From Micromonospora sp. NBRC 110009 (lineage in GTDB: Bacteria > Actinomycetota > Actinomycetes > Mycobacteriales > Micromonosporaceae): a DNA stretch of 64,000 nucleotides. The translations under genes were made by a program, and so were the position numbers. Positions 8,626 through 17,453 of this stretch are shown here, in pieces; position 1 is the first letter of the stretch; each line of letters opens with the position of its first letter. The stretch spans positions 682,001 to 746,000 of the forward strand of contig NZ_CP130427.1 in assembly GCF_030518795.1 (NCBI RefSeq), written 5' to 3'. The notes under the pieces are model-generated. The model searched no databases. It worked only from the letters and a program-made list of their open reading frames with translations, and had not been told where the DNA came from.

Positions 8626-9552
8626 TCATTCGGGAAGGGGCAGGCCCGCCGCCGCGCAGTCGGCGCGGAGCTGGGCCAGTTCGTCCGCGGTGGCGTCCAC
8701 CAGCGGGGGACGCACCGGCCCGGCCGGCAGCCCCTTGGCCGCCAGGCCCGCCTTCACCAGGATCACGCCCTGGGTACGGAAGATCCCGGTGAACAGCGGC
8801 AGCAGCCGCCGGTGCAGGCTCAGCGCGGTGGCGGTGTCACCCGCCTCGTACGCCTCGATCAGCTGCTTGGTCTGCACGCCGGTGAAGTGCGTGGAGGTGC
8901 CGACCACGCCGACCGAGCCGACCGCCAGGGCGGGCAGGGTCAGCGCGTCCTCACCGCTGTAGAAGGCCAGGTCGCTGCGGGCCAGCACCCAGGAGGTGGC
9001 GGTGAGGTCGCCCTTGGCGTCCTTCACCGCCACGATCCGGCCGTGCTCGGCGAGCTTGACCAGGGTGTCGGTGGCGATCGCGGTGCCGGTCCGGTGCGGG
9101 ATGTCGTAGAGCATGATCGGCAGCCCGCTGGCGTCGGCCACCGCGGTGAAGTGGCGCAGCAGCCCGGCCTGCGGCGGCTTGTTGTAGTACGGCGTCACCA
9201 CCAGCAGGCCGTGCGCGCCGGCCTTCTCCGCCTGCGCGGCCAGCTCGATGGTGTGCCGGGTGTCGTTGGTGCCCACCCCGGCGAGGATCCGGGCGCGGTC
9301 GCCGACCGCCTCCGCGACGGCGCGGATCAGGGCCTCCTGCTCCGCGTCGGTGGTGGTCGGCGACTCGCCGGTGGTGCCGTTGAGCACCAGCGCGTCGTTG
9401 CCCTGCTCGTCGACCAGGTGGCTGGCGAGCCGTACGGCGCCGTCGAGGTCGAGCGACCCGTCCGTGGCGAACGGGGTCACCATGGCCGTGATCAGTCGCC
9501 CGAACGGGCGCGACGCGCCCCGGTCCGGGGCGCCAGGGAGGTCGTGCGTCAT
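8626..9552 (-). CDS. dapA: 4-hydroxy-tetrahydrodipicolinate synthase
   Basis: Condenses pyruvate with aspartate semialdehyde, the first committed step to lysine and meso-diaminopimelate for the cell wall. 308 residues in one TIM barrel: N-G-T-T-G-E-S at 58-64, catalytic Tyr149 in L-Y-D-I-P, Arg154, and the Schiff-base Lys177 in V-A-V-K-D-A. I start at ATG 9552 because AGG sits 8 bases upstream; an in-frame GTG two codons earlier is too close to it. Partner dapB is 15 kb away at 24795-25568. Confidence 0.96.
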   Translation of the reverse strand: MTHDLPGAPDRGASRPFGRLITAMVTPFATDGSLDLDGAVRLASHLVDEQGNDALVLNGTTGESPTTTDAEQEALIRAVAEAVGDRARILAGVGTNDTRHTIELAAQAEKAGAHGLLVVTPYYNKPPQAGLLRHFTAVADASGLPIMLYDIPHRTGTAIATDTLVKLAEHGRIVAVKDAKGDLTATSWVLARSDLAFYSGEDALTLPALAVGSVGVVGTSTHFTGVQTKQLIEAYEAGDTATALSLHRRLLPLFTGIFRTQGVILVKAGLAAKGLPAGPVRPPLVDATADELAQLRADCAAAGLPLPE

Positions 9553-9604
9553 GTTCACAACCTAGCGGACGACCACCGGGGCCCCGGCGGCGAAGGGCGA
9601 CGAC

Positions 9605-10351
9605 TCACTCGGCGTGCGGAGAGGCCGCCACCTCGGTGCCGTCGGGCAGCGTGGAGATCACGAAGTCGGCGAAGACGTTCGGCGCGACCCCCTGGAGCTG
9701 CCGCAGGCACTCCACGGCCAACTCCCGGATCTCCACGTCGGCGTGCTCGGTGGCGCGCATCTTGACGAAGTGCCGCCAGGCCCGGTAGTTGCCGGTCACC
9801 ACGATCCGGGTCTCGGTGGCGTTGGGCAGCACCGCGCGGGCCGCCTGCCGGGCCTGCTTGCGGCGCAGCGTCGGGTTGGGCTCGTCGGTGAAGCGAGCCT
9901 CCAGCCCCTCCAGCAGCTCGGTGTACGCCCGGACGGTCGCCTCGGTCGCCTCGACGAACTTCTTGTGCAGCTCCGGGTCGTCGGCGATCACCGACGGCTC
10001 GACCATGGCCGCGTCCCGCTCGGGGACATAGCGCTGGGAGAGCTGGGAGTAGGAGAAGTGCCGGTGCCGGATCAGCTCGTGGGTGAAGGACCGGGAGACC
10101 CCGCTGAAGTAGAAGCTCACCGAGCCGTGCTCCAGCACCGAGAGGTGGCCCACCTCCAGGATGTGCGCCAGGTAGCCGGCATTGGTCGCGGTGGCCGGGT
10201 TCGGCTTCTTCCAGCTCTGGTAGCAGGCCCGGCCGGCGAACTCGGCGAGCGCCTGGCCACCCTCGGCGTCGGTCGACCACGGCACGTCGTCCGGGGCCTG
10301 GAACTGGGTCCACGCGATCAGCTTGACCTGGGGCTGCACCATCTCCGGCAT
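9605..10351 (-). CDS. thyX: Flavin-dependent thymidylate synthase
   Basis: Makes dTMP from dUMP using FAD, NADPH and methylene-tetrahydrofolate, replacing or supplementing ThyA. The ThyX signature R-H-R-x-x-S-x-x-x-x-S-Q-R starts at residue 95 ([13 protein letters not shown]), and the C-terminal R-x-x-K-x-R-A-T-E-H segment is present. 248 residues from ATG 10351; a second ATG three codons in is equally plausible, and no start has an ideal ribosome site. It heads the thyX-dapA-RNase J gene group. No thyA is visible in the window. Confidence 0.95.
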   Translation of the reverse strand: MPEMVQPQVKLIAWTQFQAPDDVPWSTDAEGGQALAEFAGRACYQSWKKPNPATATNAGYLAHILEVGHLSVLEHGSVSFYFSGVSRSFTHELIRHRHFSYSQLSQRYVPERDAAMVEPSVIADDPELHKKFVEATEATVRAYTELLEGLEARFTDEPNPTLRRKQARQAARAVLPNATETRIVVTGNYRAWRHFVKMRATEHADVEIRELAVECLRQLQGVAPNVFADFVISTLPDGTEVAASPHAE

Positions 10352-10536
10352 TCCTGCGACTGTAGTGGCCGCTGGGCCTCCGGGGAAACCTGGACGCGCG
10401 GACGTGAAACGGCGCACCCGCAGGCCGGCGCGTGGGGCTCGGGCCTGTCACGGCGGGTTGCACAAGTCTCAAGGCATGCCGCACGGAGCAGGCGTCACGC
10501 CCGTTTGAGGCCCGCATCCCGGAGCGAAGCCCTGGC

Positions 10537-10562
10537 GGCCGGCACGGTGGCCGACGCCGGCC
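10537..10562 (-). terminator. Possible terminator after DUF2752 gene
   Basis: GGCCGGC (10537-10543) pairs with GCCGGCC (10556-10562) across a 12-base loop, 12 bases past the stop of the DUF2752 gene. The remaining gap up to thyX (10352-10536) shows no other clear signal, though thyX's promoter should lie there. Confidence 0.4.
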
Positions 10563-10574
10563 GTGGGGAACGGT

Positions 10575-11264
10575 TCAGACGTAGAGCGAGGTGAACGGGG
10601 CCCAGGGCAGGTTGCGGGCCACCGAGAAGGCGAACCAGAGCGCCAGGAAGCCGCCGATCACCTTGGGGCTGATGCGCAGCTCCGGCAGCCGCCAGCCGAA
10701 CGCCCGGTTCCCGGCCCAGGTGACGAAGAGGTAGGCCAGGAAGGGCAGCGAGAAGACGAAGAGGAAGTGGTGCCGGGCGGCGGCCGGCAGGTCGCCGTGC
10801 AGCACGTACCAGAGGGCGCGGGTGCCGCCGCAGCCCGGGCAGTCCAGCCCGGTGGTGAGCTTCAGCAGGCACGTCGGCCGGGCGTCCGGGTCGCTGTGGG
10901 TGGGGTCGCTGAGCAGCGCGTAGGCCATGCCGAGGCCGACGCAGCCGAGCGCCGCGAGGGGCACCGCCCAGCGCGGGGCGCGGGCGTGCATCCGCAGCAC
11001 GAGGCGGGTGAACCGGTCCGGCTCGACCGGCTGGTACGCCACCCCGGCCGGCCAGATCGCCGACCCGCCGGGCTCGGCGTGCGGCCCCGCCACGGCGTGC
11101 GCGAAGTGCGGGCCAGCGTGGGCGGCGGGCGGGCCGGCGGGCGCGGCGTGCGGGCCGGCGGGCGCGGCGTGCGGGCCGGCCGGGGCCGGGCCGGTGGGGC
11201 CGGTCGGCGGGCCGGGGACCGCCTGCGGATCGGGCGGGGCGGCCGGCCGGTCAACGCTCGTCAC
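10575..11264 (-). CDS. DUF2752 family membrane protein
   Basis: 229 residues. The N-terminal 75 residues are a Pro/Ala/Gly/His low-complexity tail coded by a 21-bp tandem repeat. Residues 98-120 form one hydrophobic helix; then the DUF2752 signature C-P-G-C-G-G-T-R-A (142-150), followed by two more helices (about 165-185 and 205-225). The family role is unknown; the C-x-x-C-G motif near a membrane face suggests metal or redox function, which is inference. I use GTG 11264, four bases after the stop of the upstream gene with GGTGA ahead; GTG 11279 is an alternative that would overlap it. Confidence 0.85.
   Translation of the reverse strand: MTSVDRPAAPPDPQAVPGPPTGPTGPAPAGPHAAPAGPHAAPAGPPAAHAGPHFAHAVAGPHAEPGGSAIWPAGVAYQPVEPDRFTRLVLRMHARAPRWAVPLAALGCVGLGMAYALLSDPTHSDPDARPTCLLKLTTGLDCPGCGGTRALWYVLHGDLPAAARHHFLFVFSLPFLAYLFVTWAGNRAFGWRLPELRISPKVIGGFLALWFAFSVARNLPWAPFTSLYV
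11131..11180. repeat. 21-bp tandem repeat in DUF2752 gene
   Basis: Two perfect copies (11131-11151, 11152-11172) and a partial third of a 21-bp unit, encoding repeats of a seven-residue Ala/Gly/Pro/His unit in the N-terminal tail. Copy number is likely to vary between strains. Confidence 0.85.
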
Positions 11265-11268
11265 GCGC

Positions 11269-12498
11269 TCACCGTACACCCGCCACGCCGACCAGGGCGG
11301 CGGCCAGCGGAGCCGCCAGGTCGCCGGCCTCCGGCGGGGCGACCGCGTCGAGGCCGAGCCAGCCGGCCAGCCGGTAGAGCTCGGCGGCGAGGGCCACCGC
11401 GGTCTCCCCCGGGTCGGCTCCCGGCTCGACCCAGGCGGCCGGCACCAGCAGCGCCCCCGCCTTCCGGTCGGCCTTGAGGTCGACCCGGGCGGTGAACCGC
11501 TCGCCCTGCAGGAACGGCAGCACGTAGTAGCCGTGCACGCGCTGCGGCGCGGGCACGTAGATCTCGATCCGGTAGCTGAAGTCGAAGAGCCGCTCGGCGC
11601 GGGCCCGCTCCCAGACCAGCGGGTCGAACGGGCTGACCAGGGTGTTGCCGCGCACCCACCGAGGCAGCCGGGCCTGCGCGTGCAGGTAGGCCGGTTGCCG
11701 CCAGCCCGGCACCGTGACCGGGGTCAGCTCGCCCGCCTCGACCAGTTCGGCGACCGCCCGCCGGGCGCCGGCCACGGGCAGCCGGAAGTAGTCGCGCAGC
11801 TCCGGCTCGGCGGCCACGCCCAGCGACCGGGCAGCGACGGCCACCAGGGTGCGGTAGGCGTCCGCCTCGCTCGGGGTGGGGGCCTCGAGCACGGCGGCCG
11901 GCAGCACCCGCTCGGGCAGGTCGTAGCGGCGGGCGAAGGAGGGGGTGCGCTCGGCGGCGGTCACCTCACCGGCCCAGAACAGGTATTCCAGCGCGCGTTT
12001 GACCGTCGACCAGTTCCAGCCCCAGTTGCCGGTCTCCCGGGGCGCGTCGTGCTCGATCTCGGCGGCGGTGAGCGGCCCCCGGGCGGCCACCTCGTCGCGG
12101 ACCCAGGCCACCAGCTCGGGCTGCTCCTGGGCGACCCGGCGCATCCCGCCCCAGGACTCGTCGCGGGCCCTGGCCATCCGCCAGCGCAGCGCCGGGTGCA
12201 GGTCGACCGGGATCAGCGACGCCTCGTGCCCCCAGTATTCGAAGAGCTCCCGGGGACGCCGGTAGGCGGCGGCGTCGAGCAGCGTGGTCGGGTAGGGCCC
12301 GAGCCGGCTGTAGAGAGGCAGGTAGTGCGCGCGTTGCAGGACGTTGACCGAGTCCATCTGGATCAGCCCGACCCGGTCCAGCACCCGCCGCAGGTGCCGG
12401 CGGGTGGGCAGGCCGGTGGGCGTCGGGTCGGCAAAGCCCTGGGCGGCCAGGGCGACCCGGCGGGCCTGGGCGAGCGAGAGCGATTCCGGTGCGGTCAT
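11269..12498 (-). CDS. Winged-helix DNA glycosylase, YcaQ/AlkX type
   Basis: 409-residue member of the HTH_42 family (tandem winged helices). E. coli YcaQ (AlkX) unhooks DNA interstrand crosslinks; Streptomyces AlkZ protects against azinomycin. The catalytic motif here is Q-M-D (47-49), the Q-hydrophobic-D form of the YcaQ branch rather than the QxQ of AlkZ, and W-G-H-E-A follows downstream. ATG start. It is divergent from a GNAT gene and the downstream DUF2752 gene begins four bases after its stop, so the two are probably one transcript. Confidence 0.88.
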   Translation of the reverse strand: MTAPESLSLAQARRVALAAQGFADPTPTGLPTRRHLRRVLDRVGLIQMDSVNVLQRAHYLPLYSRLGPYPTTLLDAAAYRRPRELFEYWGHEASLIPVDLHPALRWRMARARDESWGGMRRVAQEQPELVAWVRDEVAARGPLTAAEIEHDAPRETGNWGWNWSTVKRALEYLFWAGEVTAAERTPSFARRYDLPERVLPAAVLEAPTPSEADAYRTLVAVAARSLGVAAEPELRDYFRLPVAGARRAVAELVEAGELTPVTVPGWRQPAYLHAQARLPRWVRGNTLVSPFDPLVWERARAERLFDFSYRIEIYVPAPQRVHGYYVLPFLQGERFTARVDLKADRKAGALLVPAAWVEPGADPGETAVALAAELYRLAGWLGLDAVAPPEAGDLAAPLAAALVGVAGVR

Positions 12499-12596
12499 CG
12501 TCGGCGACCCTAATCCACCGGTCCGACGGGCTTCATTCGGACGCAGCGCCGCCTAGCGGCGCGGCGGCCGAATTGTGGCCGCCCCGGAGCGGACGC

Positions 12597-12625
12597 TGGA
12601 CCCGCCGGCCATCGCGGCATAGAAC
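12597..12625 (+). promoter_or_regulatory. Candidate promoter giving a leaderless GNAT mRNA
   Basis: TGGACC (12597-12602), 17-base spacer, TAGAAC (12620-12625). The -10 ends 6 bases before the GTG at 12632, which lacks a ribosome site, so the transcript probably starts at the start codon. Confidence 0.45.
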
Positions 12626-12631
12626 GGACAG

Positions 12632-13183
12632 GTGGTCACCATTCGCCGGGAGGAACCGGACGACGCGGCGGCGGTCGCCCGGGTGCACGTGCACGGCTGG
12701 CAGGCCGGATACGCCGGGATCATGCCGGACGAGGTGCTGCGCCGGCTGAACCCGGACGCCTGGGCGCAGCGCCGCCGGGACGTCGGCACCGCCGACCCGG
12801 AGCACCCGTTCACCACCCTGCTCGCCGAGGTCGACGGGGCGGTCACCGGCTTCACCACCTTCGGGCCGTACCGGAACAACCAGGACCGCGGCGACCTCGA
12901 CCCGCGGTACGGCGAGATCCTGGCGATCTACCTGGAGCCGACGCACTGGGGCACCGGCGCCGGGCGGGTGCTGTTCGCCGCGGCCCGGGCCGGCCTGGCC
13001 GAGCGGGGCTGGGCCGAGTACCGGCTCTGGGTGCTCGCCGACAACGCCCGCGCCCGCCGCTTCTACGAGCGGGCCGGCCTGTCACCGGACGGTGAGGAGT
13101 CCACCTACCCGGTGCCGCTGTCCGGCGGGCGCGAGCCGGTCCGGCTCCGCGAGCTGCGCTACACCGCCCGCCTGGACGGTTGA
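12632..13183 (+). CDS. GNAT family N-acetyltransferase
   Basis: 183 residues. Acetyl-CoA-dependent transferase fold: the pyrophosphate-binding segment is W-G-T-G-A-G-R-V-L (about residues 109-117, the Q/R-x-x-G-x-G/A variant), followed by W-V-L-A-D-N-A-R-A-R-R-F-Y-E-R-A-G-L, a typical GNAT motif B. Substrate unknown. GTG start at 12632 with no ribosome site and a promoter-like -10 just upstream suggests leaderless translation. Its last 102 bases overlap the 3' end of the convergent GT87 gene. Confidence 0.85.
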   Translation: MVTIRREEPDDAAAVARVHVHGWQAGYAGIMPDEVLRRLNPDAWAQRRRDVGTADPEHPFTTLLAEVDGAVTGFTTFGPYRNNQDRGDLDPRYGEILAIYLEPTHWGTGAGRVLFAAARAGLAERGWAEYRLWVLADNARARRFYERAGLSPDGEESTYPVPLSGGREPVRLRELRYTARLDG

Positions 13184-14392
13184 CCCGGACGGCCCGCCCC
13201 GATCGGCGGGACCGCCACCGGTCGGCGCGGCCCCGCCCCGGATCGGCAGGACGAGCAGCAGCGCCAGGCTGATCCAGACGTACGTGTTGCTGCCGAGGAA
13301 GCCGTCGACGCCGGTGAAGTCCTTCTCCCACGCCCAGACGATCCGGCTGCTCAGGAAGGCGTACCCGACGAGGGCGGCGGCCAGCAGCAGGCGGCGCCGG
13401 CGGCTGCGGGCGGGCGCCGCCAGGCCGTTGTCGACCAGCAGGATCAGCGCGGGCAGCAGCCAGACCAGGTGGTGCACCCAGGTCACCGGGCTGACCAGGC
13501 ACATGGCGGCGCCGGTCAGCGCCAGCCCGGTGGCCTCGTCGCCGGCGGCCACCGCGGCCCGGGAGCGCCACGCCCAGAAGGCCAGCGTGGCGAGCACCAG
13601 CGCCAGCCAGGCCACGGTGCTCGGGTGCACCGGGTCCAGCCGGGCCACCATCCCGCGCAGCGACTGGTTGGAGACGAAGGCCAGCTCGCCCACCCGGTCG
13701 GTGTTCCAGATCGCCTCGGTCCAGAACTCCCGGGAGGCGTCCGGGAGGAGCCCGCCGGCCAGCAGGGTCGCCGCGGTCGCCGCGCCCATCGCGGTGAACG
13801 CGGCCCGCCAGCGACCGGTGACCAGCAGGTAGACGATGAAGATGCCCGGGGTCAGCTTGATCGCGGTGGCCAGTCCGACGCCCACCCCGGCCCACCGGCT
13901 GCCCGCCGGCAGCAGCCGCAGCAGGTCCAGCGCCACCAGGAAGAGCAGCAGCATGTTGACCTGGCCGAAGTTGACCGTCTCCCGCATCGGCTCGAACGCG
14001 GCGATCAGGCAGAGCGCGACGGCCAGGGCGAACCAGCGGGTCCAGCGGCAGCGGCGGGCGATCGGGTCGACCAGCCACCAGATCACCACCGTGCTGGCCA
14101 GCACGGTGATGACCACGCTCACGGTGATCGCGGCCGGCCACGGCAGGTAGGCCATCGGCAGCATGACCAGGGCGGCGAACGGCGGGTAGGTGAAGCCGTA
14201 CTGGGTGCCGGCCTTGAGGAAGTCGTAGATCTCCCCGCCGTCGTGCGCCCAGAAGTCCAGCGCGCCGTAGTAGACCTTCAGGTCGAAGAAGCCGTGCCGC
14301 ACGGCGGCCACCGAGAGGAAGGCGGTCACCGCGCCGGCGAGCACCACCACGGCGACGACCTGTCCGAGCGTCCGCCTGGCACCCTGCGCCAC
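13082..14392 (-). CDS. GT87 family mannosyltransferase-like membrane protein
   Basis: 436-residue polytopic protein with roughly ten hydrophobic helices and the acidic first extracytoplasmic loop typical of GT-C enzymes (F-F-D-L-K-V-Y-Y, then D-G-G-E-I-Y-D). The family uses polyprenyl-phosphate mannose to build lipoglycans in actinobacteria; the exact role here is unknown. I choose GTG 14392 because GGGAGG lies 6 bases ahead; GTG 14422 is possible but would leave only 5 bases to the divergent GNAT gene. The last 40 residues after the final helix are a Gly/Pro/Ala tail coded opposite the 3' end of the convergent GNAT gene. Confidence 0.82.
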   Translation of the reverse strand: MAQGARRTLGQVVAVVVLAGAVTAFLSVAAVRHGFFDLKVYYGALDFWAHDGGEIYDFLKAGTQYGFTYPPFAALVMLPMAYLPWPAAITVSVVITVLASTVVIWWLVDPIARRCRWTRWFALAVALCLIAAFEPMRETVNFGQVNMLLLFLVALDLLRLLPAGSRWAGVGVGLATAIKLTPGIFIVYLLVTGRWRAAFTAMGAATAATLLAGGLLPDASREFWTEAIWNTDRVGELAFVSNQSLRGMVARLDPVHPSTVAWLALVLATLAFWAWRSRAAVAAGDEATGLALTGAAMCLVSPVTWVHHLVWLLPALILLVDNGLAAPARSRRRRLLLAAALVGYAFLSSRIVWAWEKDFTGVDGFLGSNTYVWISLALLLVLPIRGGAAPTGGGPADRGGPSGSTVQAGGVAQLAEPDRLAPAGQRHRVGGLLTVR

Positions 14393-14427
14393 CGTCGCCT
14401 CCCTCGCCCTGCGTAGGCTCACGTGCC

Positions 14428-15006
14428 ATGGCTCTCGGGTACGTCCGCCCAGCGCGTCCGGAGGACGCCGGCGAGATCGCACGCATCCAGCTCGCGACCT
14501 GGCGGGTCGCGTACCGCCGGATCCTGCCCCGGCACGTGCTCGACAACCTGGACGAGGCGTACCTCGCCCGGCGGTGGAGCGCGGCGGTGCAGGAGCCGCC
14601 CTCGGGCGCGCATCGCGTGCTGGTCGCCGTCGAACAGGCCGAGCAATCCTATCTGGTGGGGTTCGCGGCTTCCGGTCCGGCCGACGCCGAGGCGCTGGCC
14701 CCGGGCGAGCCGGCCGACGCCCTCGCCGACGGCGTGGCGGCGGTGACCGACCTGCTGGTCGAGCCGCGCTGGGGCCGGCGCGGGCACGGCAGCCGGCTGC
14801 TCGCCGCGGCGGTCGACCTGTGGCGGTCCGACGGCTTCGGCCGGGCGGTGGCCTGGGCGTTCGACGCGGACGCGGCGACCCGGAAGTTCCTCACCTCGAC
14901 CGGCTGGGAGCCGGACGGCGCGGCCCGCGCGCTGGACGTGGACGACATGCTGGTCCCCCAGCTCCGCCTGCACGTCGCCGTCCCCGCCGAGCCGGCCGCT
15001 TCCTGA
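14428..15006 (+). CDS. GNAT family N-acetyltransferase
   Basis: 192 residues with Y-V-R-P-A-R-P-E-D-A at the N-terminus and the acetyl-CoA loop R-W-G-R-R-G-H-G-S-R-L-L (about residues 115-126). The C-terminal strand has R-K-F-L-T-S-T-G-W. Substrate unknown; it is a distant relative of the GNAT gene at 12632, sharing the W-R-V-A-Y / W-Q-A-G-Y region near residue 25. A TAGGCT -10-like hexamer 8 bases before the ATG, with only weak ribosome-site complementarity, suggests a leaderless mRNA. Divergent from the GT87 gene. Confidence 0.85.
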   Translation: MALGYVRPARPEDAGEIARIQLATWRVAYRRILPRHVLDNLDEAYLARRWSAAVQEPPSGAHRVLVAVEQAEQSYLVGFAASGPADAEALAPGEPADALADGVAAVTDLLVEPRWGRRGHGSRLLAAAVDLWRSDGFGRAVAWAFDADAATRKFLTSTGWEPDGAARALDVDDMLVPQLRLHVAVPAEPAAS

Positions 15007-15058
15007 GTACGGTCGCCGCCGTCGCGCGATGTCGGCGGGTCGGCCTACGGTGGAGGCC

Positions 15059-16018
15059 ATGACCACGACGGCGGCGTCGACCCCCACCGACCTGGAGGCG
15101 TTCCGGGTCGAACTGACCGGCTACGCCTACCGGATGCTCGGGTCGGTCTTCGACGCCGAGGACGCGGTGCAGGAGACCCTGCTGCGGGCCTGGCGGGGGC
15201 GGGACGGCTTCGACGGCCGGTCCAGCCTGCGCACCTGGCTCTACCGGATCGCCACCAACGTCTGCCTCGACCTGCTGCGGGGGCGCGGGCGGCGGGCCCT
15301 GCCGGTGGACCTGGGCGCCCCGTCGGCGCCGGTGGCGGCGTCGCTCGGCACCCCCGCCGGCGACTGGGTGGAGCCGGTGCCGGACGCGGCGGTGCTGCCC
15401 GCCGACCCGGCGGAGCTGGCGGTGGCCCGGGAGTCGGTGCGGCTGGCGTTCGTCGCCGCGCTCCAGCACCTGCCGCCCCGGCAGCGCGCGGTGCTGATCC
15501 TGCGCGACGTGCTGCGCTGGCGGGCCGACGAGGTCGCCGATCTGCTCGACGCCAGCGTGCCGGCGGTCAACAGCGCGCTGCAGCGGGCCCGGGCCACCCT
15601 GGCCGGGGTGCGGGACGGGCGGCCGGACCTCGGGCCGGCCCTCGACCCGGCCGACCGCGACCTGCTCGACCGCTACGTGGACGCCTTCGCCCGCTACGAC
15701 ATCGACGCCCTTGTCGCGCTGCTGCGGGACGACGCGGTGCAGAGCATGCCGCCCTACCCGATGTGGCTGCGCGGGGCGGCGGAGATCGGCCGCTGGCTGC
15801 GCGGGCCGGGCGCCGGCTGCCGGGGATCCCGGCTGGTCCGGATCACCGCGAACGGCGGCTCGGCGCTGGCCCAGTACCGGCCCGATCCGGCCGGCGGCCA
15901 CCGGGCCTTCTCGATCCAGCTGCTGGACGTCTCCGGCGGCCGGATCAGCCGGCTCACCCACTTCCTCGACCTCCGGCTCTTCGCCCGGTTCGGCCTGCCG
16001 CCGCACCTCGACTCCTGA
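15059..16018 (+). CDS. ECF sigma factor with C-terminal SnoaL-like domain
   Basis: 319 residues. Region 2 (about 15-85) has Y-R-M-L-G-S-V-F-D-A-E-D-A-V-Q-E-T and W-L-Y-R-I-A-T-N-V-C-L-D; region 4 (about 135-190) has L-P-P-R-Q-R-A-V-L-I-L-R-D-V. Residues 200-319 form a SnoaL/NTF2-like domain with the P-P-Y-P-M-W motif, as in the SigG/SigJ-like ECF groups. In those groups the C-terminal domain replaces a separate anti-sigma factor and modulates activity, so no partner gene is needed and none is adjacent. Start ATG 15059, chosen over GTG/ATG options 10 codons upstream because GGAGG lies just before it. A VOC gene follows 121 bases downstream and may be a target. Confidence 0.92.
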   Translation: MTTTAASTPTDLEAFRVELTGYAYRMLGSVFDAEDAVQETLLRAWRGRDGFDGRSSLRTWLYRIATNVCLDLLRGRGRRALPVDLGAPSAPVAASLGTPAGDWVEPVPDAAVLPADPAELAVARESVRLAFVAALQHLPPRQRAVLILRDVLRWRADEVADLLDASVPAVNSALQRARATLAGVRDGRPDLGPALDPADRDLLDRYVDAFARYDIDALVALLRDDAVQSMPPYPMWLRGAAEIGRWLRGPGAGCRGSRLVRITANGGSALAQYRPDPAGGHRAFSIQLLDVSGGRISRLTHFLDLRLFARFGLPPHLDS

Positions 16019-16139
16019 TCCCCGGCCGGCGCCGATGAGTTCCGGCCGGCCGCGTCGTCCACCCCTGGTACGCCCGGACGACCGCCCGCTGGCTCGTTGA
16101 ACCGGGAGAACACCGGGCACGACCGTGGAGGAGAAGATC

Positions 16140-16517
16140 ATGTTCGAGGAGACGAAGGCGTTCAGCAGCTTCTCGGTGGACGACACCGGCCGGGCCGAAC
16201 GGTTCTATGCCGACGCCCTGGGGTTGCGGGTGTCCCGTGACGAGGCGATGGGCGAACTGCTGCGGCTGCACGTGGGCGGCGGCTCGGTGCTGGTCTACCC
16301 GAAGCCCGACCACGCCCCGGCCAGCTTCACCGTGCTCAACTTCCCGGTCGACGACATCGACCGGGCGGTGGACGAGCTGACCGGGCGGGGCGTGCGGTTC
16401 GCCCGCTACGACGGCATGCCGCAGGACGACAAGGGGATCATGCGGGGCAACGGCCCGTCGATCGCCTGGTTCACCGACCCGGCCGGCAACGTCATGTCGG
16501 TCATCGAGCAGGGCTGA
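16140..16517 (+). CDS. VOC family protein
   Basis: 125-residue vicinal-oxygen-chelate protein: [19 protein letters not shown] in module 1 and [10 protein letters not shown] in module 2, ending [11 protein letters not shown]. Proteins of this type act as glyoxalases, dioxygenases or antibiotic-binding proteins; nothing here picks one. Start ATG 16140 has GGAGGAG 8 bases upstream, preferred to GTG 16125. It follows the ECF sigma gene on the same strand and is closed by a strong terminator. Confidence 0.85.
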   Translation: MFEETKAFSSFSVDDTGRAERFYADALGLRVSRDEAMGELLRLHVGGGSVLVYPKPDHAPASFTVLNFPVDDIDRAVDELTGRGVRFARYDGMPQDDKGIMRGNGPSIAWFTDPAGNVMSVIEQG

Positions 16518-16525
16518 GCCGGTGA

Positions 16526-16557
16526 CCGGCGGTCCCGGCACGGGGCGGGACCGCCGG
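16526..16557. terminator. Bidirectional terminator between VOC and permease genes
   Basis: Perfect 12-bp stem (16526-16537 with 16546-16557) around an 8-base loop, 8 bases past each of the two convergent stop codons. Confidence 0.8.
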
Positions 16558-16564
16558 CCCCCGG

Positions 16565-17452
16565 TCAGCCCTTGTCGGCCCCGGAGTTGGCGTCCCGGAC
16601 GAAGTACCGCTGGAAGATCATGAAGAGCACCGCCACCGGGATGGTGGCGAGCAGCGCCGCACCGAGCTTGAGCGGATACTGGGTGCCCTTGCCGAGGGAC
16701 CCGCTGACCAGGTCCGCCAGGCCCCGGGGCAGGGTGAACAGGCTCGGGTCCTGCACCGCGACCAGGCTGTGCGGGAACTCGTTCCAGGAGCCCTGGAACG
16801 ACAGGATGGTCAGCGTGATCAGGGCGGGCCGCGCCATCGGCAGCACCACCGACCAGTAGGTGCGGAACACCCCCGCCCCGTCGATGCGGGCCGCCTCCTC
16901 GACGCTGACCGGGACCGACTCGAAGAACTGCTTCATGATGAACACGCCGGCCGCGTCGGCCAGCAGCGGCACCACCAGGCCCGCGTAGCTGTCGTAGAGG
17001 CCGAGCTGCTTGAGGACCAGGAACTTCGGGATCAGCAGCACCACGCCGGGCACCGCCATCACCGCGATGACCGCGGCGAAGAGCCCGGCCCGGCCCCGGA
17101 ACCGCAGCCGGGCGAGCGCGTAGCCGGCGAGCGAGTCGAAGAACACCCGGCCGAGGGTGACCAGCACGGTGACCAGCAGCGAGTTGCCGAGCCAGAGCGG
17201 GAAGTTGGTGCCGGCGAAGATCCGCTCGAACCCGGCCAGCGACACCGGGTCGGGCACCGGCGAGAGCGGGTTCGCCGCCGCGTCCGGCTCGGTCTTGAAC
17301 GAGCTGCCGAGCTGGATGACGAACGGGTACAGGAAGACCAGGCCGAAGAAGATCAGGACCGCGTACCCCAGGAAGCGGTTGACCTGGGCGCGCGGCCCGC
17401 GGTCGGCGCGGCGGGCGACGGGCGCCGCCGGCCGGTCGGTCAGCACGGCCAT
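16565..17452 (-). CDS. Carbohydrate ABC transporter permease (MalG type)
   Basis: 295-residue inner-membrane permease with six hydrophobic helices. The EAA loop that docks to the ATPase reads E-E-A-A-R-I-D-G-A-G-V-F with L-P-M-A-R-P-A-L after it. It is the last gene of the LacI-binding protein-permease operon: its ATG lies one base past the stop of the preceding permease. No ATPase gene is present, as is common in actinobacteria where a shared MsiK-type ATPase serves several sugar systems. Confidence 0.92.
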   Translation of the reverse strand: MAVLTDRPAAPVARRADRGPRAQVNRFLGYAVLIFFGLVFLYPFVIQLGSSFKTEPDAAANPLSPVPDPVSLAGFERIFAGTNFPLWLGNSLLVTVLVTLGRVFFDSLAGYALARLRFRGRAGLFAAVIAVMAVPGVVLLIPKFLVLKQLGLYDSYAGLVVPLLADAAGVFIMKQFFESVPVSVEEAARIDGAGVFRTYWSVVLPMARPALITLTILSFQGSWNEFPHSLVAVQDPSLFTLPRGLADLVSGSLGKGTQYPLKLGAALLATIPVAVLFMIFQRYFVRDANSGADKG

Positions 17453-17453
17453 G

